From NCBI RefSeq assembly GCF_001277235.1, contig NZ_CP012266.1, positions 2,108,001 to 2,172,000 of the forward strand: a stretch of 64,000 bases of DNA. Reading direction: 5' to 3'. Numbering within the stretch: position 1 is the first letter of the stretch; every line of letters starts with the position of its first letter. The stretch is from Cronobacter dublinensis subsp. dublinensis LMG 23823 (lineage in GTDB: Bacteria > Pseudomonadota > Gammaproteobacteria > Enterobacterales > Enterobacteriaceae). Positions 1-8,749 of the stretch are shown here, one piece after another. A program made the position numbers and the translations under genes. The notes under the pieces were generated by a model. The model searched no databases. It worked only from the letters and a program-made list of their open reading frames with translations, and had not been told where the DNA came from.

Positions 1-2613
1 ATACCAGACGTTTTCGTCGCGCAGCGTGTTGACGACGTTATCCAGCACGCCGAGGTAGCGCACGGTGGAGTAAGCGCCGATATCCGCCGCTTTGAAGTTA
101 AAGCGCGGCAGGCGCAGGTCGAGCGCCAGGCTGCAAAGCATCGCGCCGACGGCGGCGGTGGATTTCGGGTTGCCGACGCGGCGGTGCTGACTGAACGGAT
201 ACCATTCATGCACTTCGTAGTTATCCAGCCACACCATGCGGCTTACCGGTACCGGCTGGAGCAGGCGGATAAGCGACTGCAGGCCCGGCAGGCAGCCAGG
301 ACGGCCCGTTATCAGCAGTACGTCGCAGCAGTAGTACGAGATGGCCTCACACAGCGCCTGGATAGGCGCGCAGATGCTGAATTTACCGGCATGTAGCGCT
401 TCTTCCAGTTCGCTGAAGCTCACCTGCAACGGCACGTCGAGCACGTTAAACGCCGGGCTGCCGGCGGGGAGCGCGTGCTCAATCGCCAGATGGAGATAGT
501 TATGCACATTGCGGGTCGGCGGCTGTTTCAGCATCTCGCCAAAGGTAGTGTAGAGACCGCTTTGCGGATCGGCCGGGTCGCTGTTCTCCCACGCAGACAG
601 AATCGCGTGGCCCAGCGGCATAAAAAGCTGCAGGGCGGTCTGCTGGCGCAGTATCGCCTGGGTGTCCATACGCCCGGAATCGCCGAACAGGGTGGACATC
701 AGCGTCGCGGCGTCGGCGACGCCCGCTTTTTGCAGCTGCTCCTGCAACGCAGGCAGCACGCAGCGCTGGATAACATCCAGCAGGATGTCATCCCCCGCGA
801 CCTTAAATCCTTCGCGGAACAGCAGCGTCGGGCTGATTTTGACGTTGCTGCCGACGCCGTCATCCAGCTGGTACTCGGCGATCGCCATGTCAGTGGTGCC
901 GCCGCCGATATCAATCGAGGCGACGCGCAGCTGACGGCCCGGCGTGGCGCCCGGCGGCGTTTCGCGATCCGGGCGGGCGAGGCTTGCGAAAAAGCGCTCG
1001 GTCTGGCCGGCGAAGTGCACCATCGCTTCGTTATAGAGCCATACCAGCTGGCCGCAGCTGGCTTCGTCCCACTCCATCTGGATAGCCGGGACCGGTACGC
1101 GGCTCTGGCGCTGGCCTTTTTCGGCGCTGAAATCGTCGTCATGCGGGTGCCAGCCCAGCGCTTTCCAGACCAGCGCGATAGCCTCCTGCATGCGGCGGCG
1201 GAAAATCTCGCGCTCCTGTTTCGGCATCGCCGACGGGAGCGTCAGGATCAGCTGACGCAGCTGGCGCGGCGAGCTGGCGTTGCCCATTCGCAGGCGGCTG
1301 GCGACGCTGTTTATCTGACACACCGCCTGGGCGAGCAGCTCGCACAGCATATGGGTCATCAGCGAGCTGCGGCTGTACTGCGGCGAAAACACCGGCAGGC
1401 GCTCTTCCGGCGGCAACTGCCAGAGCGGCTCGCCGTCGTCGTTCATCAGGTTCATCAGCGGGCCTGCGGTCGCGAGCGGCTCGCGCTGGGTTTTCGGCGT
1501 CATCAGGTTAAAGCGCCACTCCTGCGCCGCCGGGGTTTCATCCCACAGGTAACGGCGCGGGCTGGAGATGCCGCTGTTGCCCTCGGTGCCGAGGCGCTGC
1601 ATCGCCAGCTTGCGGGCTTCATCGCCGACGCGCACGATGGAGGGCCAGACAAACGCTTCGTCGCGTCCGCTCTCCACCGAAAAATGCTGTTTACCGAAGC
1701 GCGCTTCGGCGAACGCCAGACGGCTGGTGAACATCAGCGCGTTCATAAACTGCGGCTCGCTCAGCGAGCGCACCTGCAGTTCCATGGTCTGGCGCAGACC
1801 GTCGTTGGCCTCGCCGTGATCTTCAATGATCACGCCGCAGGTGTGGGTGTTGCCGACATCCAGGATGAGATCTACCGCGACCGCCGGCGAGCTCAGGGTG
1901 CCGGTGACGATTTTCAGCTCCGGCACGTTAAGCTGGTTGCCGAGCAGCGACATCACGTTCAGCCAGTGGGCCTGATACTCAAATACCTTCAGCGCGCGCT
2001 GCACATCCTGTTCGCTGCGCGCTTCCTGCGCGGCGGCATACTGGGCGAACGCCTCGCGCAGCCAGCCGTCGACCCAGGTCTGGTCGAGAAAATCGGCCAC
2101 TTCGTCATCACGCCAGGCGAGTGCGAAGCGGGTGCCGTTACGGACGTCGTTTTCAACGGGCGCAAGCTGCGAGGCCGCGCCTTCATCCACCTGGATCTGG
2201 GTATCGAAGGCGAGGGTGACGCGATGGGTATTGCCCGCGCTGTCCGGCTCGCTGAGTTTGCGGATCTGCACGCGCGCCCAGTTATCCGGCCCCTGCACGA
2301 ACGTGCGCGGCGGGTTGAAGCGCAGCACCGGCAGCGGCAGCCAGACGCCGTCCATCATCGCGAGCGACTGGCTCAGCGCGACGCTGCTCTCCGGTTTCAC
2401 CACCTCCGGCTGTCCGCCGTTGCGGGCGGGCAGGGTGAATTTGCCGGAGGCGATATCATAGTCGAGGCGCAGCAGCGGCCCGTTCGCGGTTTTACGGACA
2501 AAACGCCCGTCGTGGGGCGCTTCTACCGGCGTCAGGCCGAAATCAAGAAACTGCACCCCGCTGTTTTCAATCAGGGTGACGCTCTGTTTGTAATCACACA
2601 GGTTTGCCAGCAT
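1..2613 (-). CDS. srfB: SrfB-family virulence-associated protein (3' end beyond window)
   Basis: The frame is open from an ATG at 2613 to the window edge, giving 871 codons, so the C-terminus is missing. It starts MLANLCDYKQ. Two phosphate-loop-like motifs suggest an actin/Hsp70-type ATPase fold: DVGNTHTCG near residues 252-260 and DIGGGTTDMA near 560-575. This matches SrfB of the SrfABC set described in Salmonella as SsrB-regulated; the molecular role of that set is not well established. The start lies 3 bases after the srfA stop, so the two are probably translationally coupled, and srfC would be expected just beyond coordinate 1. A 1038-codon open frame on the opposite strand is a shadow: it has no matching start signal and its product is Arg/His-rich. 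Confidence 0.85.
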   Translation of the reverse strand, partial: MLANLCDYKQSVTLIENSGVQFLDFGLTPVEAPHDGRFVRKTANGPLLRLDYDIASGKFTLPARNGGQPEVVKPESSVALSQSLAMMDGVWLPLPVLRFNPPRTFVQGPDNWARVQIRKLSEPDSAGNTHRVTLAFDTQIQVDEGAASQLAPVENDVRNGTRFALAWRDDEVADFLDQTWVDGWLREAFAQYAAAQEARSEQDVQRALKVFEYQAHWLNVMSLLGNQLNVPELKIVTGTLSSPAVAVDLILDVGNTHTCGVIIEDHGEANDGLRQTMELQVRSLSEPQFMNALMFTSRLAFAEARFGKQHFSVESGRDEAFVWPSIVRVGDEARKLAMQRLGTEGNSGISSPRRYLWDETPAAQEWRFNLMTPKTQREPLATAGPLMNLMNDDGEPLWQLPPEERLPVFSPQYSRSSLMTHMLCELLAQAVCQINSVASRLRMGNASSPRQLRQLILTLPSAMPKQEREIFRRRMQEAIALVWKALGWHPHDDDFSAEKGQRQSRVPVPAIQMEWDEASCGQLVWLYNEAMVHFAGQTERFFASLARPDRETPPGATPGRQLRVASIDIGGGTTDMAIAEYQLDDGVGSNVKISPTLLFREGFKVAGDDILLDVIQRCVLPALQEQLQKAGVADAATLMSTLFGDSGRMDTQAILRQQTALQLFMPLGHAILSAWENSDPADPQSGLYTTFGEMLKQPPTRNVHNYLHLAIEHALPAGSPAFNVLDVPLQVSFSELEEALHAGKFSICAPIQALCEAISYYCCDVLLITGRPGCLPGLQSLIRLLQPVPVSRMVWLDNYEVHEWYPFSQHRRVGNPKSTAAVGAMLCSLALDLRLPRFNFKAADIGAYSTVRYLGVLDNVVNTLRDENVWY

Positions 2614-2616
2614 AAA

Positions 2617-4020
2617 TCAGGCGCTCACTTTCTTCATGGTCAGGGGCAGAACGGTCTTTTCATCATAGCGACCGGTACATTCAGCAATGTCATTCGGGCC
2701 CGCTTTGCAGGAAATTTCCGGCATCGGGTAGCGCGAGCCGTCACTGCAACGGGCTTTGCCGCGGGTCTTAATCATCAGCTCGCCGGACTGGTGCAGGCCC
2801 GAGAACAGATCGGCGCGACAGACGATATTGTCGCCGAGCGTCACGCGGGCGCTGCCTTTGTTGCTCTTCATCTCAATACGCATCGAGGTCGCTTTGCCGG
2901 TAATCGGGTCCGGGCTGCCGATGCTGAGGCGCCAGGTGCCGTTAAGGAAACGGGTCGTGCCCGCTTTCACCTGATTGGCGTCCATTACCAGCGCGTTTTT
3001 ATCGACCGGCGCAGGCGCGACGGGCTTCTCTTCCACCACCGGCGCAGGGGCGGGCGGGGTGACCTGGGCTGCGGCGAGCGGCAGCGTGGTTGCGGGCGCG
3101 ACGGCGGCAACCGGCGGCGCGTCGACCGCTTGCACCGGCGCGGGCGCGATTTCCTGCGCCTTAATCTGCTCGACCGGCACGGTCGGCGCGGCGGGCTCTT
3201 TTTGCTGCAGCTGGTACCAGGTGAGCGGGGCGGCGATAGCGCCAACGACCACGGCGGCGGCGAGCGGCCATGTCCAGAGCGGAATACGCGAGCGGCGAGC
3301 TGGCGCGGCCGCAGCCGGGGTGGTCTCTTGCGGCTGTGGCGCGTCGTCAGCGTCGGTGGTATAGGCCGCCAGCACCGAGGCCTGGGTCTGAGCCGGCACG
3401 GCAGGCGAAACGACAGGTGCCGGCTGCGGTGCGACGGGCGGCGTAGCCAGCAGCGGGGCGTCCGGCTCGGTCATTACAACCGGCGCAGGTTCTGGCTCCG
3501 GCTCGTCCTGCGGCGTCATGAGGATTTCCGGCTCGACAGGCTCGGCTTCACGCAGGCACTCCAGCACGTCGTCACGCGCGCCCTGGTTTAAGTTAACGAA
3601 GCCCCAGAAGGTGATAACCGGCTTGCCGTCCACCAGGTAGAGGAAATTCGCGCCGGGGAACTGCACGGCTTTGGCGAGCAGCGCGCCAAAAAGCTGCTGG
3701 GCGGTTTTTTCCGACTCCAGGCAGCGCTTGCTCAGCGCGCGGGCGCCGGAAAGGGCGCTTTCCAGAAAGCGCAGGGCGCGCTCGCGCTCTTCATGGCTGG
3801 CGGAAGCCCAGCCCATCACCTTGCCACTGACCGGCGAATACCAGTCCACGCGATCGCCCTCTTCATTGAGTTGAGGGATAGCCAGGGTTTCCACCAGCGG
3901 CTGTTTACGCAGGCGAAGCGTTTCACGGATTTGCAGCGCCGACTCGAAGACCGCCTGACCATTTTCGCCTACCGACTGGAAGTCATCGAGGTCGCCACTG
4001 CGCAATAGAATTTTTGCCAC
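2617..4020 (-). CDS. srfA: SrfA-family protein
   Basis: 467 residues starting MAKILLRSGD. An N-terminal globular region of about 165 residues is followed by a Pro/Ala/Glu-rich linker (roughly 160-245), one hydrophobic segment (about 247-269, after the basic ARRSR), a second Pro/Ala-rich linker, and a C-terminal domain of about 110 residues with four cysteines. This single-span layout with low-complexity linkers fits the SrfA family found next to srfB. It is the first gene of the srfAB operon, and its promoter must lie in the AT-rich 4021-4334 region. The function is unknown. The assignment rests on gene order and general resemblance and has not been searched. Confidence 0.8.
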   Translation of the reverse strand: MAKILLRSGDLDDFQSVGENGQAVFESALQIRETLRLRKQPLVETLAIPQLNEEGDRVDWYSPVSGKVMGWASASHEERERALRFLESALSGARALSKRCLESEKTAQQLFGALLAKAVQFPGANFLYLVDGKPVITFWGFVNLNQGARDDVLECLREAEPVEPEILMTPQDEPEPEPAPVVMTEPDAPLLATPPVAPQPAPVVSPAVPAQTQASVLAAYTTDADDAPQPQETTPAAAAPARRSRIPLWTWPLAAAVVVGAIAAPLTWYQLQQKEPAAPTVPVEQIKAQEIAPAPVQAVDAPPVAAVAPATTLPLAAAQVTPPAPAPVVEEKPVAPAPVDKNALVMDANQVKAGTTRFLNGTWRLSIGSPDPITGKATSMRIEMKSNKGSARVTLGDNIVCRADLFSGLHQSGELMIKTRGKARCSDGSRYPMPEISCKAGPNDIAECTGRYDEKTVLPLTMKKVSA

Positions 4021-4334
4021 GTCATTCTCTCTGCAAGAAAAAACTTTTTCACGACTCTACTTTGAACGATAGACCTGTCCAGCAAAGCGTGAAAGAAACG
4101 CGAAAAAGCGTAAATTCTCGGGTCATTGAATCTTAGGAATTTTCTTGACTTAAGCAAAAATTCACGGTGTTAACGCGATTTAACCAGAGCGTAAATCATT
4201 TTTATCTAAAATTGGCTGATATTCAGGCGAAAAATGCCAGAAAGGTATAAAGCTACAGTTTTTTGTTATTTGCCAGTTGATGTGGGCTGTGATGAGATGG
4301 CTTTCCTCCTGAAAAGTAAAATAAAAGGCACAAG
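4021..4334. other. AT-rich divergent intergenic region
   Basis: 314 bases between divergent srfA and the dppA-like gene, clearly richer in A/T than the flanking genes. It must hold both promoters. I see no convincing operator palindrome and no supported gene; the short open frames here have no ribosome-binding site. Confidence 0.6.
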
Positions 4335-5930
4335 ATGAAGACAGGAAAAACACTGCTCGGGCTGCTGTTAAGCGCCCTGTTACCGGCAAGCGCCATCGCG
4401 GCGAACAGCGATACGATCATTTACTGCTCCGAAGCATCGCCGGAGTCCTTCAACCCGCAAATCGCGAGCTCCGGGCCGAGTTTTGTGGCGAGCTCCCAGG
4501 TGCTCTACAACCGCCTGGTGAATTTCGACCCGAAAACCAACACGCCGGTGCCGTCGCTCGCCACCGAGTGGAAGGTAAGCCCGGACGGTAAAACCTGGAC
4601 CTTTACGCTGCGCAAGGGCGTGAAATTTAATAGCAATAAATTCTTCAAACCGACGCGCGACTTCAACGCCGACGACGTTATCTTCTCGGTGATGCGCCAG
4701 AAAGACGCCAGTCACCCGTACCACAAGGTGTCGCAGGGCAACTACGAATATTTCCAGGATGTGGGTCTCGATAAGCTCATCACCGACGTGAAAAAGCTGG
4801 ATGACTACCATGTCCAGTTCACCCTGAGCGAGCCGAACGCCGCGTTTCTGGCAGACTGGGGCATGGATTTCGCCTCGATCCTCTCGGCGGAATACGCCGA
4901 TGCGATGCTGAAAAAAGGCACGCCGGAAAACGTCGATAACTGGCCCATCGGTACCGGCCCTTATGCGCTGCAACAGTATAAAGTCGACTCGCTTATCCGC
5001 TATATCGCCAACCCGAACTACTGGGACGGCGAGGTGCCGACCAAACACCTGATCTTCTCGATTACCCCGAACGTCGAGACGCGGCTTGCCAAGCTTAAAA
5101 CCAACGAGTGCCAGATTATCCCGGCACCGAGCCCGGTGCAGTTTGAGCAAATCAAAGCCGATAAAAACCTGACGCTGCACAGCGTCGAGGCGCTGAACGT
5201 CGGGTATCTGGCCTTTAACACCGAGAAAAAACCGTTCGATAATGTGCTGGTCCGTCAGGCGCTGAACTACGCGGTGGATAAAAAGTCGATCATTAACGCG
5301 GTCTTTATGGGCAGCGGCAGCGTCGCGAAATCGCCCATCCCACCGAACATGATGGGCTTTAATAAGGATCTCAAAGATTACGACTACGACCCGCAGAAGG
5401 CCAAAGCGCTGCTGAAACAGGCCGGGCTTGAGAAGGGCTTTGAAGCGACCCTGTGGTCGATGCCGGTGCAGCGTCCGTATAACCCGAACTCCAAACGCAT
5501 CGCCGAGATGATCCAGAGCGATTGGGCGAAAGTGGGCGTGAAGGCGAAAATCGTCAGCTACGAGTGGGGCGAGTATCTTTCCGGTATCCGTAAAGGCGAG
5601 CACGACGCCGCGCTGTATGGCTGGATGTCCGACAACGGCGACCCGGATAACTTCGCTGACGTCCTGCTGAGCTGCGACAGCATCCAGAGCGGCTCCAACG
5701 CCGCGCGCTGGTGCGACAAACCTTACACCGCGCTTATCGATCAGGCTAAACGCGTCAGCGCGCCGGAAGAACGCGCTAAACTCTACGAGCAGGCGCAGGA
5801 GATCTTCTACCAGCAGGCGCCGTGGGTGCCGCTCGCCAATGGCCGCACCTTCTACGCGACCCGCAGCAACGTGACGGGGTACAGCGTCAGCCTGATGGGC
5901 AGCGACTTCTCGAAAGCGAAAATCAACTAA
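4335..5930 (+). CDS. DppA-like peptide ABC transporter substrate-binding protein
   Basis: 531 residues with a Sec signal peptide (MKTGKTLLGL to AIAA, cleavage about residue 22-23). The whole length resembles periplasmic dipeptide-binding protein DppA (SBP_bac_5 family): YCSEASPESFNPQ near the N-terminus, the FKPTRDFNADDV block, PIGTGPY, and the MPVQRPYNPNS block. It should bind short peptides or a related ligand in the periplasm. No permease or ATPase gene adjoins it, so it is an orphan that would have to lend its ligand to a transporter encoded elsewhere, such as Dpp. SapA or MppA-like roles are alternatives. Four cysteines pair as in DppA. A GC-rich hairpin follows the stop codon. Confidence 0.85.
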   Translation: MKTGKTLLGLLLSALLPASAIAANSDTIIYCSEASPESFNPQIASSGPSFVASSQVLYNRLVNFDPKTNTPVPSLATEWKVSPDGKTWTFTLRKGVKFNSNKFFKPTRDFNADDVIFSVMRQKDASHPYHKVSQGNYEYFQDVGLDKLITDVKKLDDYHVQFTLSEPNAAFLADWGMDFASILSAEYADAMLKKGTPENVDNWPIGTGPYALQQYKVDSLIRYIANPNYWDGEVPTKHLIFSITPNVETRLAKLKTNECQIIPAPSPVQFEQIKADKNLTLHSVEALNVGYLAFNTEKKPFDNVLVRQALNYAVDKKSIINAVFMGSGSVAKSPIPPNMMGFNKDLKDYDYDPQKAKALLKQAGLEKGFEATLWSMPVQRPYNPNSKRIAEMIQSDWAKVGVKAKIVSYEWGEYLSGIRKGEHDAALYGWMSDNGDPDNFADVLLSCDSIQSGSNAARWCDKPYTALIDQAKRVSAPEERAKLYEQAQEIFYQQAPWVPLANGRTFYATRSNVTGYSVSLMGSDFSKAKIN

Positions 5931-5936
5931 GCACTG

Positions 5937-5958
5937 CGCCGCGGCTCCTGCCGCGGCG
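5937..5958 (+). terminator. GC-rich hairpin after dppA-like gene
   Basis: Perfect 8-bp stem CGCCGCGG / CCGCGGCG with a 6-base loop, directly after the stop. There is no strong T-run, so it may only attenuate read-through or protect the mRNA 3' end before ydcY. Confidence 0.4.
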
Positions 5959-5978
5959 ACGCGTTTAAGGAGGTTTGA

Positions 5979-6224
5979 ATGTCTCACCTTGATGACGTCA
6001 AAAGCCGCGTCGACGCGGTGATTGAAGCGCGCGTAATCGCGCGCATGAACGAACTGCTGATTGAACTCAGCGACGATACCGCGCTCAGCCGCGAGGAGCG
6101 CTATATCGAGCAGCAGCGGCTTCGCACCGCCATTGCCCATCACGGGCGTCAGCACAAAGAAGATCGCGAACACGAGGCGGCGGAACGCCTGGCGGAGCTG
6201 ACCCGCGGCGGAACTATTTTATAA
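5979..6224 (+). CDS. ydcY: DUF2526 family protein YdcY
   Basis: 81 residues beginning MSHLDDVKSR and ending RGGTIL. It is nearly collinear with E. coli YdcY, including the ARMNELLIEL and QQRLRTAIAHHGR blocks. It is small, charged and helical, with no signal or membrane segment, and its function is unknown. The start has a strong AAGGAGG site seven bases upstream. The next gene begins 9 bases after its stop, so the two likely share an mRNA. It lies near ydcZ and mnaT as in E. coli. Confidence 0.88.
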   Translation: MSHLDDVKSRVDAVIEARVIARMNELLIELSDDTALSREERYIEQQRLRTAIAHHGRQHKEDREHEAAERLAELTRGGTIL

Positions 6225-6233
6225 GGAATTCAA

Positions 6234-7118
6234 ATGCATATTGCTTTTCTCGGCCTCGGCGGCATGGGCCAGCCGATGGCGACCAATCTTATCAACGCAG
6301 GCTTTACGGTAACAGTATGGAACCGCTCGCCCGCGCCGACCGACGCGCTGCGCGCGCTGGGCGCGCAGGTGGCGCAAAGCCCCAAGGATATTTATGACGC
6401 CGATGTGTTAATCACCATTCTCGCCGATGATGCGGTCACCGAAAGCGTCGTGGTGGAGCAGGGCGCGCTGGCGTCGCTCGCGCCGGGCGCGCTGTGGATC
6501 AACATGGCGACGGTCTCGGTGGCCTTTACCGAGGCGATGGAAGCGCTCGCGCAGCAACGCCGCGTCGGGTACGTGGCCGCGCCGGTGCTGGGGCGCGTGG
6601 ATGTCGCTGCGGCGGGCAATCTGAATATTCTGGCGGCGGGCTCGCCGGAGTGGCTTTTAAAAGCGCAGCCGGTGTTCGACGTGCTGGGCCAGAAAACCTG
6701 GCCGTTTGGAGACCGCCCGGCACAGGCGGCGGCGGTGAAGCTTGCGGCGAACTTTATGCTCGCCAGCGCCATTGAGACGATGGGCGAAGCCGCCGCGCTG
6801 GTGGAGGCGTATGACGTCGGTAAAGGCGATTTTCTCGGGATGATGACGGGCACGCTGTTTGCCGCGCCCGCCTATAAAAACTATGGCGCGATGATTGCCG
6901 AAGACCGCTATTCGCCCGCCGGGTTTACCATGAAGCTCGGGCTTAAGGATGTGCGCCTGGCGCAGCAGGCGGCGGAGAGTAAAAACGTGCCGATGGGCAT
7001 CGCGGGCGTGCTGCGCGATAACTATCTCGACGCGCTCGCCCACGGCGACGAACAGCTCGACTGGGCGGCGCTCGCGACCGTCAGCGCGCGCCGCAGCGGA
7101 CAGAAACCGAAAGCGTAA
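6234..7118 (+). CDS. NAD(P)-dependent oxidoreductase, 3-hydroxyisobutyrate dehydrogenase family
   Basis: 294 residues. The N-terminal Rossmann motif GLGGMG is at residues 7-12. The C-terminal all-helical half carries the family's catalytic Lys followed by Asn (K169, N173 in VKLAANF). Length and layout match beta-hydroxyacid dehydrogenases (HIBADH, GarR, YihU type), which oxidise or reduce small hydroxy-acids or aldehydes with NAD(P). The substrate cannot be told from sequence. The RBS (TAAGGAATTCAA) overlaps the ydcY stop, suggesting an operon. It converges with ydcZ, with 3 bases between stops. Confidence 0.85.
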   Translation: MHIAFLGLGGMGQPMATNLINAGFTVTVWNRSPAPTDALRALGAQVAQSPKDIYDADVLITILADDAVTESVVVEQGALASLAPGALWINMATVSVAFTEAMEALAQQRRVGYVAAPVLGRVDVAAAGNLNILAAGSPEWLLKAQPVFDVLGQKTWPFGDRPAQAAAVKLAANFMLASAIETMGEAAALVEAYDVGKGDFLGMMTGTLFAAPAYKNYGAMIAEDRYSPAGFTMKLGLKDVRLAQQAAESKNVPMGIAGVLRDNYLDALAHGDEQLDWAALATVSARRSGQKPKA

Positions 7119-7121
7119 CCC

Positions 7122-7571
7122 TCAGAACGTGCGCCTGGCGACCAGCCAGGCGCCAATCACCAGCAACAACGCGCCCACCACGGGGCCTGCCACCATGCGC
7201 AGCGTCAGACCGCTGGTGCGCGCGATATCAAACAGCAACCCGCCGATAAGCTGGCTTGCCACCAGCACCGCAATGGTCGTGGCCGCGCCCAGATGCTGAT
7301 AACCATTGATGCTCGCGAACACGAAAAACGAACCCAGCAGGCCCGGCAGCAGCGTCCACCAGCGCACGGTGGCGATAAGCTCGCTAAAGCCCGCCGTCCC
7401 GTTACGCAGCAGCAGAATGGCGCAGAACAGCACAATGCCCACCAGCGAATTAAGCAGCATCGCAATCAGGATGGTGGACGCCGACTGCGTGATACGCACC
7501 ATCAGCATATTCTGCACCACCAGGCCCGCGCCGGCGGCGGCGAGAAACAGCAGACTTAGTGATGAATTCAT
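7122..7571 (-). CDS. ydcZ: DMT/DUF606 inner-membrane protein YdcZ
   Basis: 149 residues with five hydrophobic segments, including the highly conserved blocks VQNMLMVRIT, LLNSLVGIVL, RWWTLLPGLLGSFFVFAS and AATTIAVLVASQLIGG. This matches E. coli YdcZ (DMT_YdcZ, formerly DUF606), a small integral membrane protein of the drug/metabolite transporter superfamily; its substrate is unknown. Its ATG overlaps the mnaT stop (ATGA at 7568-7571), so it is translated after mnaT from the same message. Confidence 0.9.
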   Translation of the reverse strand: MNSSLSLLFLAAAGAGLVVQNMLMVRITQSASTILIAMLLNSLVGIVLFCAILLLRNGTAGFSELIATVRWWTLLPGLLGSFFVFASINGYQHLGAATTIAVLVASQLIGGLLFDIARTSGLTLRMVAGPVVGALLLVIGAWLVARRTF

Positions 7572-8086
7572 CCGATGGCGTCCGGTTCGCGGCGGTTATC
7601 GAGCTGGAGCTGCATAAACGTTAAATCGAGCCAGCGGCCAAATTTGGTGCCGACCTGCGGCATCTGCGCGGTAATGGTAAACCCGAGCTTTTCATGCAGC
7701 GCGATGGACGCCGCGTTTTGCGACTCAATCCCCGCCACCATCACATGCTTGCCGATGGCCCGCGCCTCGACAATCAGCTGCGCCATTAACTGTTTGCCAA
7801 TGCCTTTGCCGTGGTGCTCCGGGTGAACGTAGACGGAGTGCTCGACGGTGTGGCGAAAACCGTCAAATGCGCGCCAGTCGCCGAAGGAGGAATAGCCCAC
7901 GACGCTGTTGCCTTCAACGGCCACCAGCACCGGGTAGCCCGCGTTGCCGCGCTGATAAAACCAGGCGAGGCGGTTATCGGTATCGACGGTGGCGTCGTTC
8001 CAGATGGCGGCAGTGTGCTGTACGGCGTAGTTATAGATGTCGGCGATGGCGGCACAGTCTTCGGCGGTGGCGTGACGAATAAGCAT
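7568..8086 (-). CDS. mnaT: L-amino-acid N-acetyltransferase MnaT (YncA)
   Basis: 172 residues from the ATG at 8086 (MLIRHATAED). The frame runs 8 codons further upstream, but 172 matches the E. coli protein. It has a GNAT fold: the acetyl-CoA loop is HHGKGIGK, followed by the conserved VAGIESQNAAS block and the C-terminal GTKFGRWLDLTFMQLQL. The family acetylates L-methionine and related amino acids, and homologues give resistance to phosphinothricin or methionine sulfoximine. It is first in an operon with ydcZ. The start is only 38 bases from the divergent XRE regulator, so the two promoters overlap or sit inside each other's coding region. Confidence 0.92.
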   Translation of the reverse strand: MLIRHATAEDCAAIADIYNYAVQHTAAIWNDATVDTDNRLAWFYQRGNAGYPVLVAVEGNSVVGYSSFGDWRAFDGFRHTVEHSVYVHPEHHGKGIGKQLMAQLIVEARAIGKHVMVAGIESQNAASIALHEKLGFTITAQMPQVGTKFGRWLDLTFMQLQLDNRREPDAIG

Positions 8087-8089
8087 GGT

Positions 8090-8125
8090 TGAACCCCGGT
8101 GGTTGTTCACTATAATGTTACGTAA
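8090..8125 (+). promoter_or_regulatory. Promoter of the XRE/cupin regulator, with TTACGTAA palindrome
   Basis: A perfect TATAAT lies at 8111-8116 and a partial -35 TTGAAC at 8090-8095 (15-base spacing). Transcription would start about 8122-8125, on the ATG itself. An 8-bp palindrome TTACGTAA (8118-8125) covers the start and could be an operator. Confidence 0.45.
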
Positions 8126-8700
8126 TGAATAATATAATCGACACTTTAAATCAACGGATTGGTGAGCGCATTCGCGTTGAGCGCGAGACGCGCGGCTGGT
8201 CGCTCTCCGAACTGGCGGAGCGTGCCGGCGTCTCGCGCGCCATGATCCATAAAATCGAGCGCGGCGAGAGCAGCCCGACGGCGACGCTGTTAGGCAGGCT
8301 TTCCGGCGCGCTCGGGCTCAGTATGTCCACGCTTATCGCCCGCGCCGAGATGAACGAAGGGCGGCTGCTGCGCTTTGCGGACCAGCCGGTCTGGCAGGAT
8401 CCGCAAAGCCACTACCTGCGCCGCCACGTCTCGCCGAAGTCCGATCTGCCGCTCGATCTCGTGCAGGTGGAGCTGCCCGCCGGCAGCGATATCCCGATGC
8501 CCGCCTCGGCTTACGCCTTCGCCCGCCAGCTTATCTGGGTGCAGCGCGGCGAGCTGGTGTTTCGCGAAGGCGACACGCATCACCGGATGCGCGAGGGCGA
8601 CTGCCTGGAGCTCGGCCCGCCGAACGAATGCCATTTCATCAATCAAAGCGACGCGCCCTGCGTCTATCTGGTTGTGCGTCTGAATAACGTCGCCAGTTGA
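8125..8700 (+). CDS. XRE-family transcriptional regulator with C-terminal cupin domain
   Basis: 191 residues. An HTH_3/XRE domain covers roughly residues 12-68 (WSLSELAERAGVSRAMIHKIE), and a cupin_2 sensor domain about 110-185 (RQLIWVQRGELVFREGD, then a late ECHFIN). This layout is common in regulators that sense a small metabolite and control an adjacent gene. An in-frame stop (TAA, 8113-8115) upstream leaves 8125 as the only plausible start, and no Shine-Dalgarno sequence precedes it. It diverges from mnaT-ydcZ and is followed 49 bases later by curA, so it may regulate either. It is not SutR/YdcN. Confidence 0.85.
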   Translation: MNNIIDTLNQRIGERIRVERETRGWSLSELAERAGVSRAMIHKIERGESSPTATLLGRLSGALGLSMSTLIARAEMNEGRLLRFADQPVWQDPQSHYLRRHVSPKSDLPLDLVQVELPAGSDIPMPASAYAFARQLIWVQRGELVFREGDTHHRMREGDCLELGPPNECHFINQSDAPCVYLVVRLNNVAS

Positions 8701-8749
8701 CGTGAATGCACTACGCTTTGGGGATGTCCTGAAAATAAAGGAGAACAGC

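Noticed and set aside
475..3591. 1038-codon plus-strand open frame
   Set aside because: Antisense to srfB/srfA. Product is Arg/His/Gln-rich low complexity with no domain; typical shadow in GC-rich DNA.
4380..6173. 597-codon minus-strand open frame
   Set aside because: Antisense to the dppA-like gene and ydcY, both clearly real.
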